64,000 bases of DNA from Pollenia angustigena (GCA_930367215.1 OV884056.1:321872709-321936708); one strand, 5' to 3'. Positions 22,731-33,156 are shown, counted from the stretch's first letter. The notes: generated by a model from the letters alone, not told the origin. Numbers and translations: made by a program.

Positions 22731-22941
22731 TGGTGTTTTCTTTTCTACAAAAAAATTTGACATTTTATTTAAAAAAAATGCAATTTGGTGTCTGTTTCTT
22801 AAAAATTTTGCTCCCGACAAGGGTGGCTTGTTTTATTCTAAAAAACAACTCACCCTTTTCGGGAACAAAATTTTTAAAAAACAGACACCAAATTGCATTT
22901 TTTAAATAAAATTTCACTTTTTTGTAGAAAAGAAAACACCA
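22731..22941. mobile_element. Long near-perfect palindrome (foldback MITE)
   Basis: TGGTGTTTTCTTTTCTACAA at the left is matched by its complement at the right. The arms run about 100 bp with few mismatches, including TTTGGTGTCTG and GACACCAAA. Three overlapping ORFs on both strands encode nearly the same peptide because of the symmetry, which marks them as artefacts. Confidence 0.85.
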
Positions 22942-23242
22942 TATATTAAAAATTTGACTGGAAAAAAAGCTCTTCAATAATGTTGTTTTTAAATTTATAA
23001 CAAGAAGTTGTTTTTACAAAATAGGCAATTTATTACTAGATTTGTTAATAAAACATTTTATTAATTGTTACTTATTCTAACTAACTTTATGAATATGCAT
23101 ATGTTCTATGTAAATTTTAAAAAACAGTCTCTCAATTAAATTTTAACAAAAATTATTAAGATTCTTACATCTAAAACAAGTTTTTTAATTATGTACACAC
23201 ATATTTATATATGTATACATACATATGTAAATAAGTAAGTAT

Positions 23243-23457
23243 GTACCAAAGTACATTAACACAAGGTAGACACATTTGGGAGTGTAGACATGCTGATCTA
23301 TAAAAATACCCGACTTGTCAAAATGTTATTCATATAAAACAAAAACAATTTAACACACGCATGTAATAATTTTGGCTCATACACACGAATTTGACGATTG
23401 GGGCTTATGTCTGCCCGCTAACGGGTCTACCTTGTGTAAATACACCTTGGTATGTAC
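23243..23457. mobile_element. Foldback MITE downstream of ABCC gene 1
   Basis: GTACCAAAGTACATTAACAC plus AAGGTAGAC at the left pairs with GTCTACCTTGTG and ACCTTGGTATGTAC at the right. It lies about 100 bp past the stop codon of the transporter gene, so it may sit within or near that gene's 3' UTR. Confidence 0.75.
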
Positions 23458-23560
23458 ATTCATATGTATGTTAGTATGTATTTACAATAATAACAAGATA
23501 GTTCATAGCATATTTGTATTAAAATCTGACAAGAAAAAAACCAAAAACCACTAAAGAAAA

Positions 23561-23846
23561 TCAATCGTTGAAATTTTTTGATTTTTTCACACGCTTACAA
23601 TAACTTTCCTCCGCTAGACGTGTTAGATATTGGGCTGTTCCTTCACCTGTTTTTGCAACAAACTCATGCAAATACCCCTTTGTGTTCTGCAACAACTCAA
23701 AGGGATGACCCAGTTCGACTACATGACCAGCATCCATTATTAAAATTCTATCGTTGTCCATGACAGTATGAAGTCTATGCGCTATTGTGAGGACAGTGCA
23801 TTTCGCGAATTTTGTATGTATTGCTTCCTGAATAAGTTTATCAGTT
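23561..23846 (-). CDS. ABCC4-like transporter gene 1, exon 7 (last)
   Basis: This is the final exon of an MRP4-type ABC exporter. The acceptor CACCCATAG precedes 23846; the exon opens with the third base of the Glu codon split with exon 6, and ends at TGA (23563-23561). It encodes about 94 residues: TDKLIQEAIHTKF, the H-loop LTIAHRLH of the second nucleotide-binding domain, the D-loop region DNDRILIMDAGHVVELGHP, and a short C-terminal tail rich in Lys. The family exports organic anions, conjugates and cyclic nucleotides across the plasma membrane using ATP; the substrate of this fly member cannot be inferred. The same exon of a paralogue is at 62069-62360. Confidence 0.9.
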
Positions 23847-23969
23847 CTATGGGTGAAAAAATTAAGAAAATTCATACAAACGTACGTACACCTGTCATCC
23901 AGTCGCGCAGTCGGTTAACAACCATCAGCACAAGAGTACTACAGGGCATAATAATAAAATGATACTTAC

Positions 23970-24918
23970 TCTGGATCAACATTGGCAGTGGCTTCATCCA
24001 TTATAAGAATTTTATTGTGTCTCAAAATTGCTCTGGCCATACAAACTAACTGACGTTGACCCATGCTGAAATTGGAACCTCCATCGTACATACGAGAGGA
24101 CAGACCACCGTCAAGTGCTTTAATGTATGGCTTTAATTTCACGTCATTTAAAGCATTCCAAATTTCTTCATCGGTCTTTTGTTCGAATGGGTCAAGATTG
24201 TAACGCAGTGTTCCCGAAAATAAAATTGGATCTTGTGGTATTATTGAAATACGACTACGCAAATCATGTAATCCTAATTTGTTAATGTCGTGGCCATCGA
24301 TTACTATTTTTCCTTCGTTTTTAGCTAAACGAAATATGGCTTGTATAATTGACGACTTTCCAGCTCCAGTTCGACCAACGATGCCAATTTTTTCCGTCGG
24401 TTTTATAAAGAAATTAAGACCATTTAATATGTAATCACCTTTATCTGAATATTTAAGTTGCAAATCACTAAAGTGCATACTTCCCTCAGCTGGCCAGGAA
24501 TCGGACAATTTAAGTGAGGGATCCGTTTCCAAAGCTGGTTCTGATGGGGTTTCAGCATACTCGATAACACGTTCGACGCTGGTCATGTTGTTTTCCATTT
24601 CGGCACTCTGTCTCATACCCCACTGGCACATTATAACCAGAGTCATAGATTGCGTGATGGCTAAACCAACGTCACCGCTATAAAAGTTACGATCAATAAG
24701 AAGAAAACTAAATGTCACTGCCAAAATATATAGGACACAAATTAAATCAGTCCAAAAGGCAAAAGCCCTGTTTGAGGTAACATATAAATAAAGAGCTGAA
24801 GTGTTGTTGTTTTGCAAGCCATGAAACTCATGTTCCAAATGTCGGGTGGCATTTAAAGCTCTTATTGTTGTTAATCCTTGAAAAGTTTGATTGGTATGCG
24901 AATAGACAGGACTTCGAG
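23970..24918 (-). CDS. ABCC4-like transporter gene 1, exon 6 (TMD2 end and NBD2)
   Basis: The acceptor ATATTTTAG precedes 24918 and the donor GTAAGTATC follows 23970; the 949-bp exon is open throughout. It encodes about 316 residues. First come the end of transmembrane domain 2 (SRSPVYSHTNQTFQGL, then hydrophobic helices around AFWTDLICVLYILAVTFSFL). Next is nucleotide-binding domain 2 with Walker A GRTGAGKSS, the Q-loop near SIIPQDPILFSGTL, signature FSMGQRQL and Walker B ILIMDEATANVD. The catalytic Glu after Walker B is present, as expected for the active site of ABCC proteins. The introns on either side are 123 bp (to exon 7) and 2160 bp (to exon 5); the latter holds a MITE and a hAT element. 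Confidence 0.92.
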
Positions 24919-25202
24919 CTAAAATATAGAAAAGTAATTTCTCTATTTAAGTTTGTAGCCGTATTAAAAAAAAAAATATATATTATTTAGAGTCATTATC
25001 ATCACAATTTTAAAACCCATATAACGTTTCACATTACGTGGGTAAATAATGGCAACACTCCCTAATGAACATACCTGGTACTTATTCTACCATGTTAACA
25101 AATTATATAAGTCTGTATTATTAAAACTTATGAAAATAATTTGTCTCTTTGTATCGAAACGTATATTACCAATTGATTACAAAAGAAGTGTATTTTACTA
25201 AT
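24919..25202. other. Intron 5 start of ABCC gene 1
   Basis: AT-rich intron next to the acceptor of exon 6. No coding or repeat was recognised before the MITE at 25203. Confidence 0.6.
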
Positions 25203-25790
25203 CAGTACTTTTCGCTTATAGTCACATCCTTTAGTTGCAACCATAACGTGGACTATATCGCTAATGTGACTATAAGGCTAATTCACATATATGCCACTAT
25301 GACGCATATAACCGAAATCGAATATAATCAAGTTGTGTGAATAAAGGAAATAAAAAATTCATATAAATGACACCGACATCAGGCTTATGGTTTTATAACA
25401 GAGTTGCATACTCTATAAAAAAATAGTTAAAGTAATAACAAGATATTTCATAACTGATACAAACGGCAAAAACTAATTGTTTACGTGTAGAGAGTTGATG
25501 ACAAAAATTAAATGATTTAATTCATTCTTTCTTTGGATGGATTTTTGATTCGAAAACTAAAAAGAACTTAGTAAATTTTGCTAATGTGACTATAACGCCA
25601 TTAATTTGCTTTACTTTTTCCTTTGACTACTGTTGTAAATGGCGTATATGGTAAATGTGCTTATATCGCTAAATGGACTATAACGTTAATACTTTATATT
25701 AAATTAACTTATAGCGGAAAAATAAACAGATAAAATGGACTATATCGCTAATGTGACTATAAGCGTAGTGACTGTAAACGAAAAGTACTG
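25203..25790. mobile_element. MITE with repeated TATAGTCACATTAGCGATA motif, in intron 5
   Basis: CAGTACTTTTCGCTTATAGT at the left end and the near complement at the right bound 588 bp. Inside, the phrase GCTAATGTGACTATAA or its complement occurs about five times near both ends (about 25215, 25253, 25576, 25660, 25742), like subterminal transposase-binding sites. The CAGT...ACTG ends and TA-rich flanks suggest a Tc1/mariner relation, but the duplication is not clean. Both orientations of small ORFs here are artefacts. Confidence 0.7.
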
Positions 25791-25795
25791 TATGT

Positions 25796-25796
<1 letters not shown>

Positions 25797-25826
<30 letters not shown>
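25797..25826. repeat. Poly-T tract, 30 bp
   Basis: Thirty uninterrupted T residues immediately right of the MITE, followed by GTACTG, an echo of the MITE terminus. It is a likely hotspot of length variation. Confidence 0.9.
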
Positions 25827-25827
<1 letters not shown>

Positions 25828-25997
25828 TACTGTAATATGGTCAGTTCCATAACATCACCATAACATCACTGATATAATAAGACTAAGATGACTTACAATG
25901 TATTTTTCACAAATGTTTCGTTTTTATTAGAACTATGCCTTGACCATTGATTTTCTTTCATTGTATTGATAAGTAAGTGAAGTTATATAACAGTAAC

Positions 25998-26769
25998 TAG
26001 GGTTTCTAATTTCCCGGACTTTTTCTATTCTCGGGAAACGAAACAAAAAAAATCTTATTCCCGGGAATCCCGGGATTCTTTGAGTAAAACAACGATTTCA
26101 TTATATTAGTTCAAGACAAAAGTTTTTACTTTTATAAAAGAATATACACATTTACAAAAGGTCAAACAAAATTAGCTTTATTAATTTCACAGAAAACCAA
26201 AACAAAACCAAATAAATTGTTACAATCATATTATGTGCATGCATATTATATATGCATGTATAAATTAATTTTTTTTTTTTTTTTTTTGGAGATCAAGAAT
26301 TATTAATACTTATTAATACTTAGTAGTTATTATTAATAGCTTTCTTTAAAGATATTGTTTTTTACATTGATTTTTAAGAATTTGATGTAGCCTTTTCAAG
26401 GTGTTCTTTAAAGATAGTAGATTGTTCATCATCTGGTTTTGGTAATGGTGTATCGTGTACATTTTCAATTTCTTCTTCAAGAAGCTTTTAAGACATTTCA
26501 TAAGCAATTAAAAAGACCATGGATTTATTGGCGTAGGAAAAATAGTTTGATTTGTAGGTAGTTTTTAGTAAAGAATATATTTGTTTTGTTGGTTTTTGAT
26601 TTTAACGATGCTCAAAAATTAAAATTTAAAAAAAATTTTGCTTGTGGTTAAAAAAAATTTTAAAAAATTTAGTTTCAAATTCCCGAAAATTCCCGAAAAA
26701 AATTTCTCGGGATTAATTAAAAAAAATGTACCGGAATTCCCGGCAATTCTTTCCCGAGTAGAAACTCTA
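25998..26769. mobile_element. hAT-superfamily element with perfect 8-bp duplication, in intron 5
   Basis: The ends TAGGGTTTCTAATTTCCCGG and its degenerate complement ending GTAGAAACTCTA bound 772 bp. The octamer ACAGTAAC flanks it at 25990-25997 and 26770-26777. Many CCCGGGAAT-type motifs lie near both ends. The middle part read on the minus strand (about 26490-26380) gives a short acidic peptide, EEEIENVHDTPLPKPDDEQS, which may be a relic of transposase coding. It is otherwise non-coding. Confidence 0.9.
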
Positions 26770-27078
26770 ACAGTAACTCAAGTGGGGTAATCTAAATTAC
26801 TTTTCTCTAAGAATTCAAAGTTGTTCATTTTTGTATAAAACATTCTTTTTATATTGAATAGCAGCGAAATTTTAATAATCAAACCTATCGTGAATAAAAG
26901 TGAACAGATGTTTCCCTATAAATTTCGCTTTCTCCATACATTTTTTAGGGAGAATTGAAACAATTGCGGGTGAAATTTTATTCACGATATGGATGTAAAT
27001 CTTTAAATGTGCAATTATGTATGGCGTTTTGCTATAAAACTTCTCATATCCATTATTTTAAATGTAAATCATACTTAC

Positions 27079-27229
27079 ACATAACCTCTATTCTTTTTAA
27101 ACTTCGACTTGATCCGATGTAAAGACCACGACAGAAAAAAAGCAATAAAATAATTATTAGTGCGGGTACTAAGAGCCAGTAGTTTGCAATCGCTACAATA
27201 ACAAGAACAGCAAACGAATTAACAAGAAA
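27079..27229 (-). CDS. ABCC4-like transporter gene 1, exon 5 (TMD2 helices)
   Basis: The acceptor TCTTTTACAG precedes 27229. The exon runs 151 bp to a strong GTAAGTATG donor following 27079; an in-frame GT seven bases earlier is weaker and would break the phase with exon 6. It encodes about 50 residues: a hydrophobic stretch FAVLVIVAIANYWLLVPALI continuing to CRGLYIGSSRSLKRIEVM. This corresponds to the transmembrane helices and intracellular loop just before the conserved RSPV motif that starts exon 6. The joined codon reads Ser. The intron to exon 4 (269 bp) is almost filled by a Helitron-like element. Confidence 0.85.
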
Positions 27230-27257
27230 CTGTAAAAGATAAAATTAAGTCATTATC

Positions 27258-27475
27258 AACAAGTAAGAAAGCATAGTCGGTCTAGCCCGACCATATTATA
27301 CTACACTACAATATTTCAATACACATTTCCCTAAACAAAATTATTTTATACATGGACAGCCTGCCTGCCAGCCGGACGGACATCGCTAGATCGATTCCAA
27401 GAAGTATTCTGAGCAATATTTTAAGGTGTTACAAATGCATACAGCCATCTCCACTATTGTGGTGTGGGTATACAA
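27258..27475 (-). mobile_element. Helitron-like non-autonomous element in intron 4
   Basis: On the plus strand it begins AACAAGTAAGAAAGC, then the hairpin AGTCGGTCTAGCCCGACCAT, and ends CTATTGTGGTGTGGGTATA. Copies lie at 36766-37150 and 43461-43740. Read on the minus strand, it ends with a hairpin and the tail TTCTTACTTGTT, the same terminal design as the mini-me-type elements in this window. Confidence 0.7.
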
Positions 27476-27498
27476 ATTGAAAGAATCACAATATTTAC

Positions 27499-27808
27499 CT
27501 CTAAAGAATCTAGCATAGCCTGCGGCAGTGCAACATCTACATTGGTGATATCACTAGAAAAACGATTTAATATTCGACCAGACGGATTTGTATGAAAGAA
27601 ATGCATGTACGCTCGTATAATTCCATTGAATAGGCTATCATGCAATCGTAACGAAATTTTTAAAGTGATCATAAAAAAGCCAAAAGTTCTCATGATGTAT
27701 AATACTAGAGTGCAAATAATTAAGATGGTGTAGATTACCACTATACGTGTTCGCTTCGAACTGTATTCACTCTCGTGTTTTGTGGAAAACGTTTCTTCCC
27801 AAGTAGCC
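27499..27808 (-). CDS. ABCC4-like transporter gene 1, exon 4 (TMD2)
   Basis: The acceptor CTATTTACAG precedes 27808 and the donor GTAAATATT follows 27499; the exon is 310 bp. Its first base completes a Trp codon left open by exon 3 (TG|G), which ties it to exon 3 across a 10.6-kb intron. The peptide starts ATWEETFSTKHESEY, contains the helix IVVIYTILIICTLVLYIMRT and the conserved HTNPSGRILNRFSSDI motif of ABCC transmembrane domain 2, and ends MLDSLE. Confidence 0.9.
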
Positions 27809-28198
27809 CTGTAAATAGAAAAAAGAGAATGTTAAGGCTGATTTAGCAGAAATTTGCTTACCCATACTGTACCGTACCGTACTGTTAGCAATTTCAATTT
27901 CAATTTCAATTTCAATTTATTGCAGGTAATATAAAAGCCTCATTAGGCCAATAAACTATATTACAAAGAAATATACCTGAGTTAATAATTAAAATATTTA
28001 AATTACTTAAATTTAGAATTTGACTTAAATCCCTAGGTCCCAAACCAAAATAAATATCAATATATACATATGTACACATATACATGCACATATATATATA
28101 TATTTAAAAGTAGAATTAAATAGAAAATATCAAAAGACAATTGATCCCATAAATATATAAGCAACATCACGTTTAAATTAAGTATGAAGAATTGTTCA

Positions 28199-31021
28199 CT
28201 ATAAGTTCGTAAGAACAGCCAAAATTTTCACACGAAAGGCATTATTTGAGTGTGAAAACACACGAAGCTCAATGGGTAATGTATTCCAACGACGTGCAAT
28301 TCTTACAATAAAAGACCTTTCAAATAAAGCATTGTTAATTCTAGGCAATATAATTTGAGGGTTCTTTGTTGAATGGGAAAAAAGAAATTTGGAATAAAGT
28401 TGCGTGGGAAACCCGCTTTTTATAATTTTATAGAAAAACACCAAGTTACGTAAAGTTATTAAATTACCGAAAGAACAGCCCATGAAGCGTTTAACATATT
28501 CAGATATGTGATCATTTCTACGAACACCATAAACGTACCGTACAACCGTGTTAACGATACGACCTAACTTAGAGGTTATATAATTCATTGAACCAGAAAA
28601 AACTTCAAGACCATATAAGATCTGTGGCATTAAAACTGCATGAGCCAAACGCAATTTAATTCGTTGTGGCAAATAAATATTCGTAGAGTAAAGTTGCCGC
28701 ACTAACCCTGAAACTTTCCAGCTAATGTTATCAATATGAGTCTCAAAGTTTAAACATTTATCTAAATAAATTCCTAGACACTTCAACCGATCCACGAAGT
28801 TCACGCATGTTTCACCAACATGTATGTTCAAATCAAGTAAATGCTGCTCATTAATACCAAAAGCAAGAGCTTTAGTCTTTGACGAATTTATAGATAGGCA
28901 ATTTTCATTAGACCAATATAGAAAACGTTGAAGAATATCATTGATATTTAAACACAATCTATTAATTTCCGATTTCCCGCCATTAAACAAAAGTAATACG
29001 TCATCAGCGAACAAAAATGATTTACATATATGGTTATCAATATAACTTGATAAGTCATTAACGTATAACGTGAAGAGAATGGGTCCCAAAACTGAGCCTT
29101 GGGGTACACCAGATGTAAGATGTAGTAGATTAGAGTATACATTGTTAACATCTACAAACTGAACACGACCCGTCAAATACGAATAAATCAACTTGCAAGC
29201 CGTGGCGGAAAAATTAAATATTTCTCTTAATTTCCTTATCAAAATTCGGAAGTTAACAGAATTAAATGCTTTAGTCAAGTCAAGTGATACTAAGGTCGCT
29301 ACCCTATTATCATTCAAATGACATCTGATGTCATCAGTTAGGCTAAGTAAAAGAGATGTAGTACTATGACCACGGCGAAAAGCATATTGCGAAGAAACAA
29401 TACTATTGCGAACAAATGACAATATCTGATCCTTCATAATATGTTCAACCGCTTTTGACAGAGCAGGAAGAATTGAAATAGGTCTCAAGTCTTCAAAATC
29501 ACGAATATTTTTTGACTTAGGGATAGGTACCACACGAGCCGTCTTCCACGAAGACGGAAACGCTGACGATAGGAAAATTGTGTTAACATGATGGGTTAAA
29601 ATAAGTGAAATATAAGGATAAATAGTTTTGAAAAAACGTATAGGAATCTTATCGACACCTAAAGACTTAGATTTAACTTTACATATGGCTTCATATACAT
29701 CATTTTCACTAATACGATTGAAAGAAAACAATCCATCCACAGCGTCAAAAGACCCAAAATCAATAAAATTATCATCTACTACATAAGAGTTATTAACAAA
29801 AGACTGGTTAATATCGTTGACATTAAAATTACATGACCATTCACTAGTCCCAATACAACCAGATCCTATCAACACCTTCCACACTCCAGACCCATCTAGA
29901 TCAGAGAACAAACTAGCATAAAATTTTCTTTTCTCCTTACGAATTATATTTTTGGCCCTGTTTCGGTATCTGCAAAAAATAGCCCAATTTTCGGTAGATC
30001 TGCTAGATAAAAAAGCTGAATACGCCAAGTCTCTAAGGGATGCAGCCAATAAAATAGCCCTAGACTTCATCCAAGTATTATTGTCACGTCTTACTTTTCT
30101 TCTGACAATCGGAACAAAACAGTAAAGTGAGGCAACCAATGAATCGATAATAGAATTCTGAAAATTTACATCGGCGGAATTAAAAAAACAATACGAGTCA
30201 AATCCCGATAGAAACTCTAAAAGACCATTCCAGTCAATAGAATTAAAATTTCGGTATTCAATAACTTCACAGGACCGTTCAACTTTAAATCGAAAAGCTG
30301 CATAAATTAATGAGTGGTGAGAAATAGCAGGACACTGTACCTGGCTAGAATATGAAATCATGGATTGGTCACTTACTAACCAATAATCCAATAAGGATGT
30401 AGAACGATGTACTATGTCAAAGTGAGTTGGGCGAGAATTATGATGAACTGAGATACCAAAACGGACACACATAGAACGCATTTGACTAGATTTGACCGGG
30501 TTAAACATATTACAATTAAAGTCACCAACAATTATTATGTTACTGTTTTTTAAAAGCAGATCATAATGTAAAGTTTCAAATGCACTTATGTCCCCATGTG
30601 GCAAATACACGACTCCAAAAAGAGTATTAACATTATTAAAATTTACTTCGATAAAGATCGATTCACAACAATCAGTAGAAATTTGAAACGCAAGTTTATG
30701 TCGCAGGTTACTCTTTAAATATATGCAAACGCCACCACCCCGACGATGCAAACGGTCATTCCTAATCACTTTGCAGTTTTCTAAACGTATTGATAAGTTA
30801 GACACATATGGTTTCAGCCACGTCTCTGAAATTGCAATTAAATCAAAGCTATCTCTGACAATATTTTTAAACTCATCAAATTTAACAACATTCTGAAACG
30901 GTTTAATACTTTGACAATTTATATGTGCAATTTTTAAATGTTGAGAAAACGAATTCAAAGATGATTTAATCAACGATCCGTTGCTTACAATGGGACCAAT
31001 ATTTTCATTGTTAACTGACAT
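28199..31021 (-). CDS. Non-LTR retrotransposon ORF2: APE endonuclease plus reverse transcriptase
   Basis: The ORF is 940 codons, uninterrupted, starting MSVNNENIGPIVSN. The N-terminal third is an apurinic-type endonuclease: HINCQSI near residue 35, ISETWL, RRGGGVCIYLK and GDFNCN. The middle is a reverse transcriptase: SLDLTKAFNSVN (catalytic Asp), GVPQGSVLGPILFTLYVNDL and FADDVLLLF (the catalytic Asp pair). The C-terminal domain ends with ARRWNTLPIELR, a signature common in CR1/L2-type elements. No RNase H domain was seen. It nicks the target and reverse transcribes the element RNA. The intact frame suggests recent insertion. Clade assignment within the CR1/jockey group needs a tree; EN-RT identity itself is secure. 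Confidence 0.93.
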   Translation of the reverse strand: MSVNNENIGPIVSNGSLIKSSLNSFSQHLKIAHINCQSIKPFQNVVKFDEFKNIVRDSFDLIAISETWLKPYVSNLSIRLENCKVIRNDRLHRRGGGVCIYLKSNLRHKLAFQISTDCCESIFIEVNFNNVNTLFGVVYLPHGDISAFETLHYDLLLKNSNIIIVGDFNCNMFNPVKSSQMRSMCVRFGISVHHNSRPTHFDIVHRSTSLLDYWLVSDQSMISYSSQVQCPAISHHSLIYAAFRFKVERSCEVIEYRNFNSIDWNGLLEFLSGFDSYCFFNSADVNFQNSIIDSLVASLYCFVPIVRRKVRRDNNTWMKSRAILLAASLRDLAYSAFLSSRSTENWAIFCRYRNRAKNIIRKEKRKFYASLFSDLDGSGVWKVLIGSGCIGTSEWSCNFNVNDINQSFVNNSYVVDDNFIDFGSFDAVDGLFSFNRISENDVYEAICKVKSKSLGVDKIPIRFFKTIYPYISLILTHHVNTIFLSSAFPSSWKTARVVPIPKSKNIRDFEDLRPISILPALSKAVEHIMKDQILSFVRNSIVSSQYAFRRGHSTTSLLLSLTDDIRCHLNDNRVATLVSLDLTKAFNSVNFRILIRKLREIFNFSATACKLIYSYLTGRVQFVDVNNVYSNLLHLTSGVPQGSVLGPILFTLYVNDLSSYIDNHICKSFLFADDVLLLFNGGKSEINRLCLNINDILQRFLYWSNENCLSINSSKTKALAFGINEQHLLDLNIHVGETCVNFVDRLKCLGIYLDKCLNFETHIDNISWKVSGLVRQLYSTNIYLPQRIKLRLAHAVLMPQILYGLEVFSGSMNYITSKLGRIVNTVVRYVYGVRRNDHISEYVKRFMGCSFGNLITLRNLVFFYKIIKSGFPTQLYSKFLFSHSTKNPQIILPRINNALFERSFIVRIARRWNTLPIELRVFSHSNNAFRVKILAVLTNL

Positions 31022-31731
31022 TAAAAGTATAACTGCAAATGTTGGTTGGGGACCACGGGTAACAAATTCTGTAGGTAAATAACATTCTAAAAATTAAAAA
31101 TAAATATTGCTAATTAATATATACAAAAACAATTTAATTAACACTCGCTATCATAAACAAAAGAGATCAAGAAGAAAAATTAAATTAAAAATAGGAACAA
31201 ATATATAATATTTTGCAATAACGAAACTTAACAAAACGTATTAAAAAATATGTCTTAAACGTAGACAATTAACTCATACACTCAAAATATTATGTAGTTA
31301 AATTCAAACGAAAATTCATTTGAAACAAACTAAAATTCATTTAAAAAACGGATCATTTACATTTCATTTAAAACAAATGATTTTTTCAGTAATTTCTAAG
31401 TTTTTTATTTATTGAACATCATATTCGTTAAAATTGAATAGTTTTTACTTTTAAAAAATATATTTTAACCGATAAAAATCAAACAAATTAACAAAAAAAA
31501 ATACGGAAAACATTATTTTTTGGTAGTTTGTTTTTTTAATAACAAACATAAATGTTGAAAAATAAATTTATTCGTAAAATAACTATATTTTTATTCAATT
31601 TTAACAGTACCGAAAACGAATTTAATAACCTACAATCAGTTACTGTAATAATTTTATGAGTGTATGAAACAGAAATACATCTTCGTTAAATTTAGTTATA
31701 GCAAACAAAATTTAGTAGAAATAATACATTT
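31022..31731 (-). other. Unusually long inter-ORF spacer of the retrotransposon
   Basis: About 710 bp of very AT-rich DNA separate the ORF1 stop from the ORF2 start, with no readable coding. Related elements usually have overlapping or closely spaced ORFs. The spacer may be an insertion, a decayed ORF1 end or a true feature of this family. Confidence 0.6.
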
Positions 31732-32676
31732 TCATAGAATAGATCCATCATTATTGGTTAAAAGGTCAGCACATTCGGCTAAATCGTGTACTACTTCCTT
31801 TCCATTACACAAAGTCAACACCGCCTTCGGTTTATCTTTATTTAAAACTTTAAATTTAGTGATAATCTTCATACGTAGCATTTTCCGGCAAATAGAATTT
31901 AGATTCGATGCTGCAGGAGAATAATGGTAATTTAAGTAAACCCGGCTATCAATATCACCACCAAGAACATCTTTAACTTTAAGGGAACGTGTTTTGAAAT
32001 ACTCCTTCATCAGCCGATCACGAAGACCAATATTATTAAATTTTACCAATAAAAGCTTTCCGTCGTTCATATAACAGACATGGTTTAGGTTGTGTTCAGA
32101 AATATTAATACTGTAGTGATTACCCAAAGAAATAACAATTGATTGAAGTTAATTTAATCCAGACGGTAACCCATTAATTACAATATCCCCACGATTAAGA
32201 CGCCGGTGCAACATGTTATTTTCATTTTCTAATGTTGATATTTTGGATGAAGTCGAAACATCAATATTCCTTATCAATTTGTTACATGTCTCTATTTCGG
32301 ACCTCATATCTTTAATACACGATAATACTTCATTTTTAAAGTCAGCTAATATCTGAGCCATAGTGTTTTTAAAAGCAGTATTATCCTCTTTGCAAGCATT
32401 TACAAAATCATCAAAGTTGCTTTTCAATGCCTTAGCATCATCACGAGCAGACTGATCTTCCAAAACTGTATCAGCACAGACAGAACAAGTAAAGAAAAAA
32501 GATTTTGGCCTTTCTTTAAAAATAGCAAGATGTTTTTCAGTTACATTGGCACATTGTAGATGGAGCCATAGTTTGCAGGCCCTACATTGGATACTTCCCT
32601 GAGTCTTTCCAATAGTATCTTTACATAACGAGCATTTGAACACTTTAGTCGCAGGCATAATAAATAAGTCTACCAA
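31732..32676 (-). pseudogene. Non-LTR retrotransposon ORF1 with PHD-like finger and one nonsense codon
   Basis: One continuous frame of about 314 codons runs from ATG at 32676 to 31732, broken by a single in-frame TAA at 32151-32149. The first part has a Cys/His zinc finger: CSLCKDTIG, CRACKLWLHLQC and CSVC spacing, as in PHD fingers seen in ORF1 of some CR1-group elements. A coiled-coil-like stretch follows (STLENENNMLHRRLNR). The second part, from LGNHYSINIS onward, is basic and ends LLTNNDGSIL. Such proteins bind the element RNA. Because only one stop codon breaks the frame, the copy decayed recently or the stop is a sequencing error. Confidence 0.8.
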
Positions 32677-33073
32677 ATAACAGCGGGAATAAGGTTAAGG
32701 TTAAAAAGCAGCAGCAGCAACAACAAAAAAAAGAACACAGTTAACTTTTCAGCTATGTATGTATGTATGTGCAAGGTTTAACAGCAGCAAAGGCAATAAC
32801 CACAAATTAATGAATACAAATTTGATATAAATACACCAGTTCTTATTATGTTTCATTAAGTTATTGTACAGAAATAATTAATTAGCCGAATAATAGATAA
32901 AATGTATATTTAAGATATATAAATTTTAGTTTTTTATGTTTTATGATAGCAGAGTAAAAAAACGCGGTCTACTCAGGCATAGCGTTGCCAGATCAAAAAT
33001 TTGGTGCAATTATAGAACATTTAAAAACGTGTCATAAGTTTTTTACATACCTAAACAAAAAAGCATTTGTAAT

Positions 33074-33156
33074 TTACAGCCTGTTCATTGATTTCGAACG
33101 TAAACGTTCGCATAGAAAATTACGTTCAAAACAAAAACAAATTTTCGAATTTTGTT
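33074..33156. repeat. Half of a palindromic MITE (family of 41605-41862)
   Basis: TTACAGCCTGTTCATTGATT followed by CGAACGTAAACGTTCGCATAG and AAAACAAAAACAAATTTTCG matches one arm and the centre of the palindromes at 41605-41738 and 41751-41862. The second arm is missing. Confidence 0.7.

Larger units (their letters stand above)
27889..32760 (-). mobile_element. Nearly full-length APE-type non-LTR retrotransposon (CR1/jockey-like) in intron 3
   Basis: Read on the minus strand the element has a GCTGCTG-rich 5' UTR (right boundary approximate), an ORF1 with a PHD-like zinc finger, an intact ORF2 with endonuclease and reverse transcriptase, and a 3' UTR of about 300 bp. It ends in a short TTGAAA tandem repeat at 27889-27918. 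A simple tandem repeat tail rather than poly(A) fits the CR1/L2/I side of non-LTR elements. It lies in the same orientation as the host transporter gene. No target duplication could be matched with confidence. Confidence 0.85.

Noticed and set aside
22681..22977. Three ORFs of 70-74 residues on both strands
   Set aside because: They are the two arms of one palindrome read in both directions; the peptides repeat each other.
25203..25790. Repeated short words near the MITE ends as a CRISPR-like array
   Set aside because: The repeats occur in both orientations with irregular spacing in a fly-type intron, as expected for subterminal transposon motifs.
28948..29151. 67-residue minus-strand ORF inside the retrotransposon
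   Set aside because: It overlaps the RT domain of ORF2 in another frame; the real coding is the 940-codon frame.
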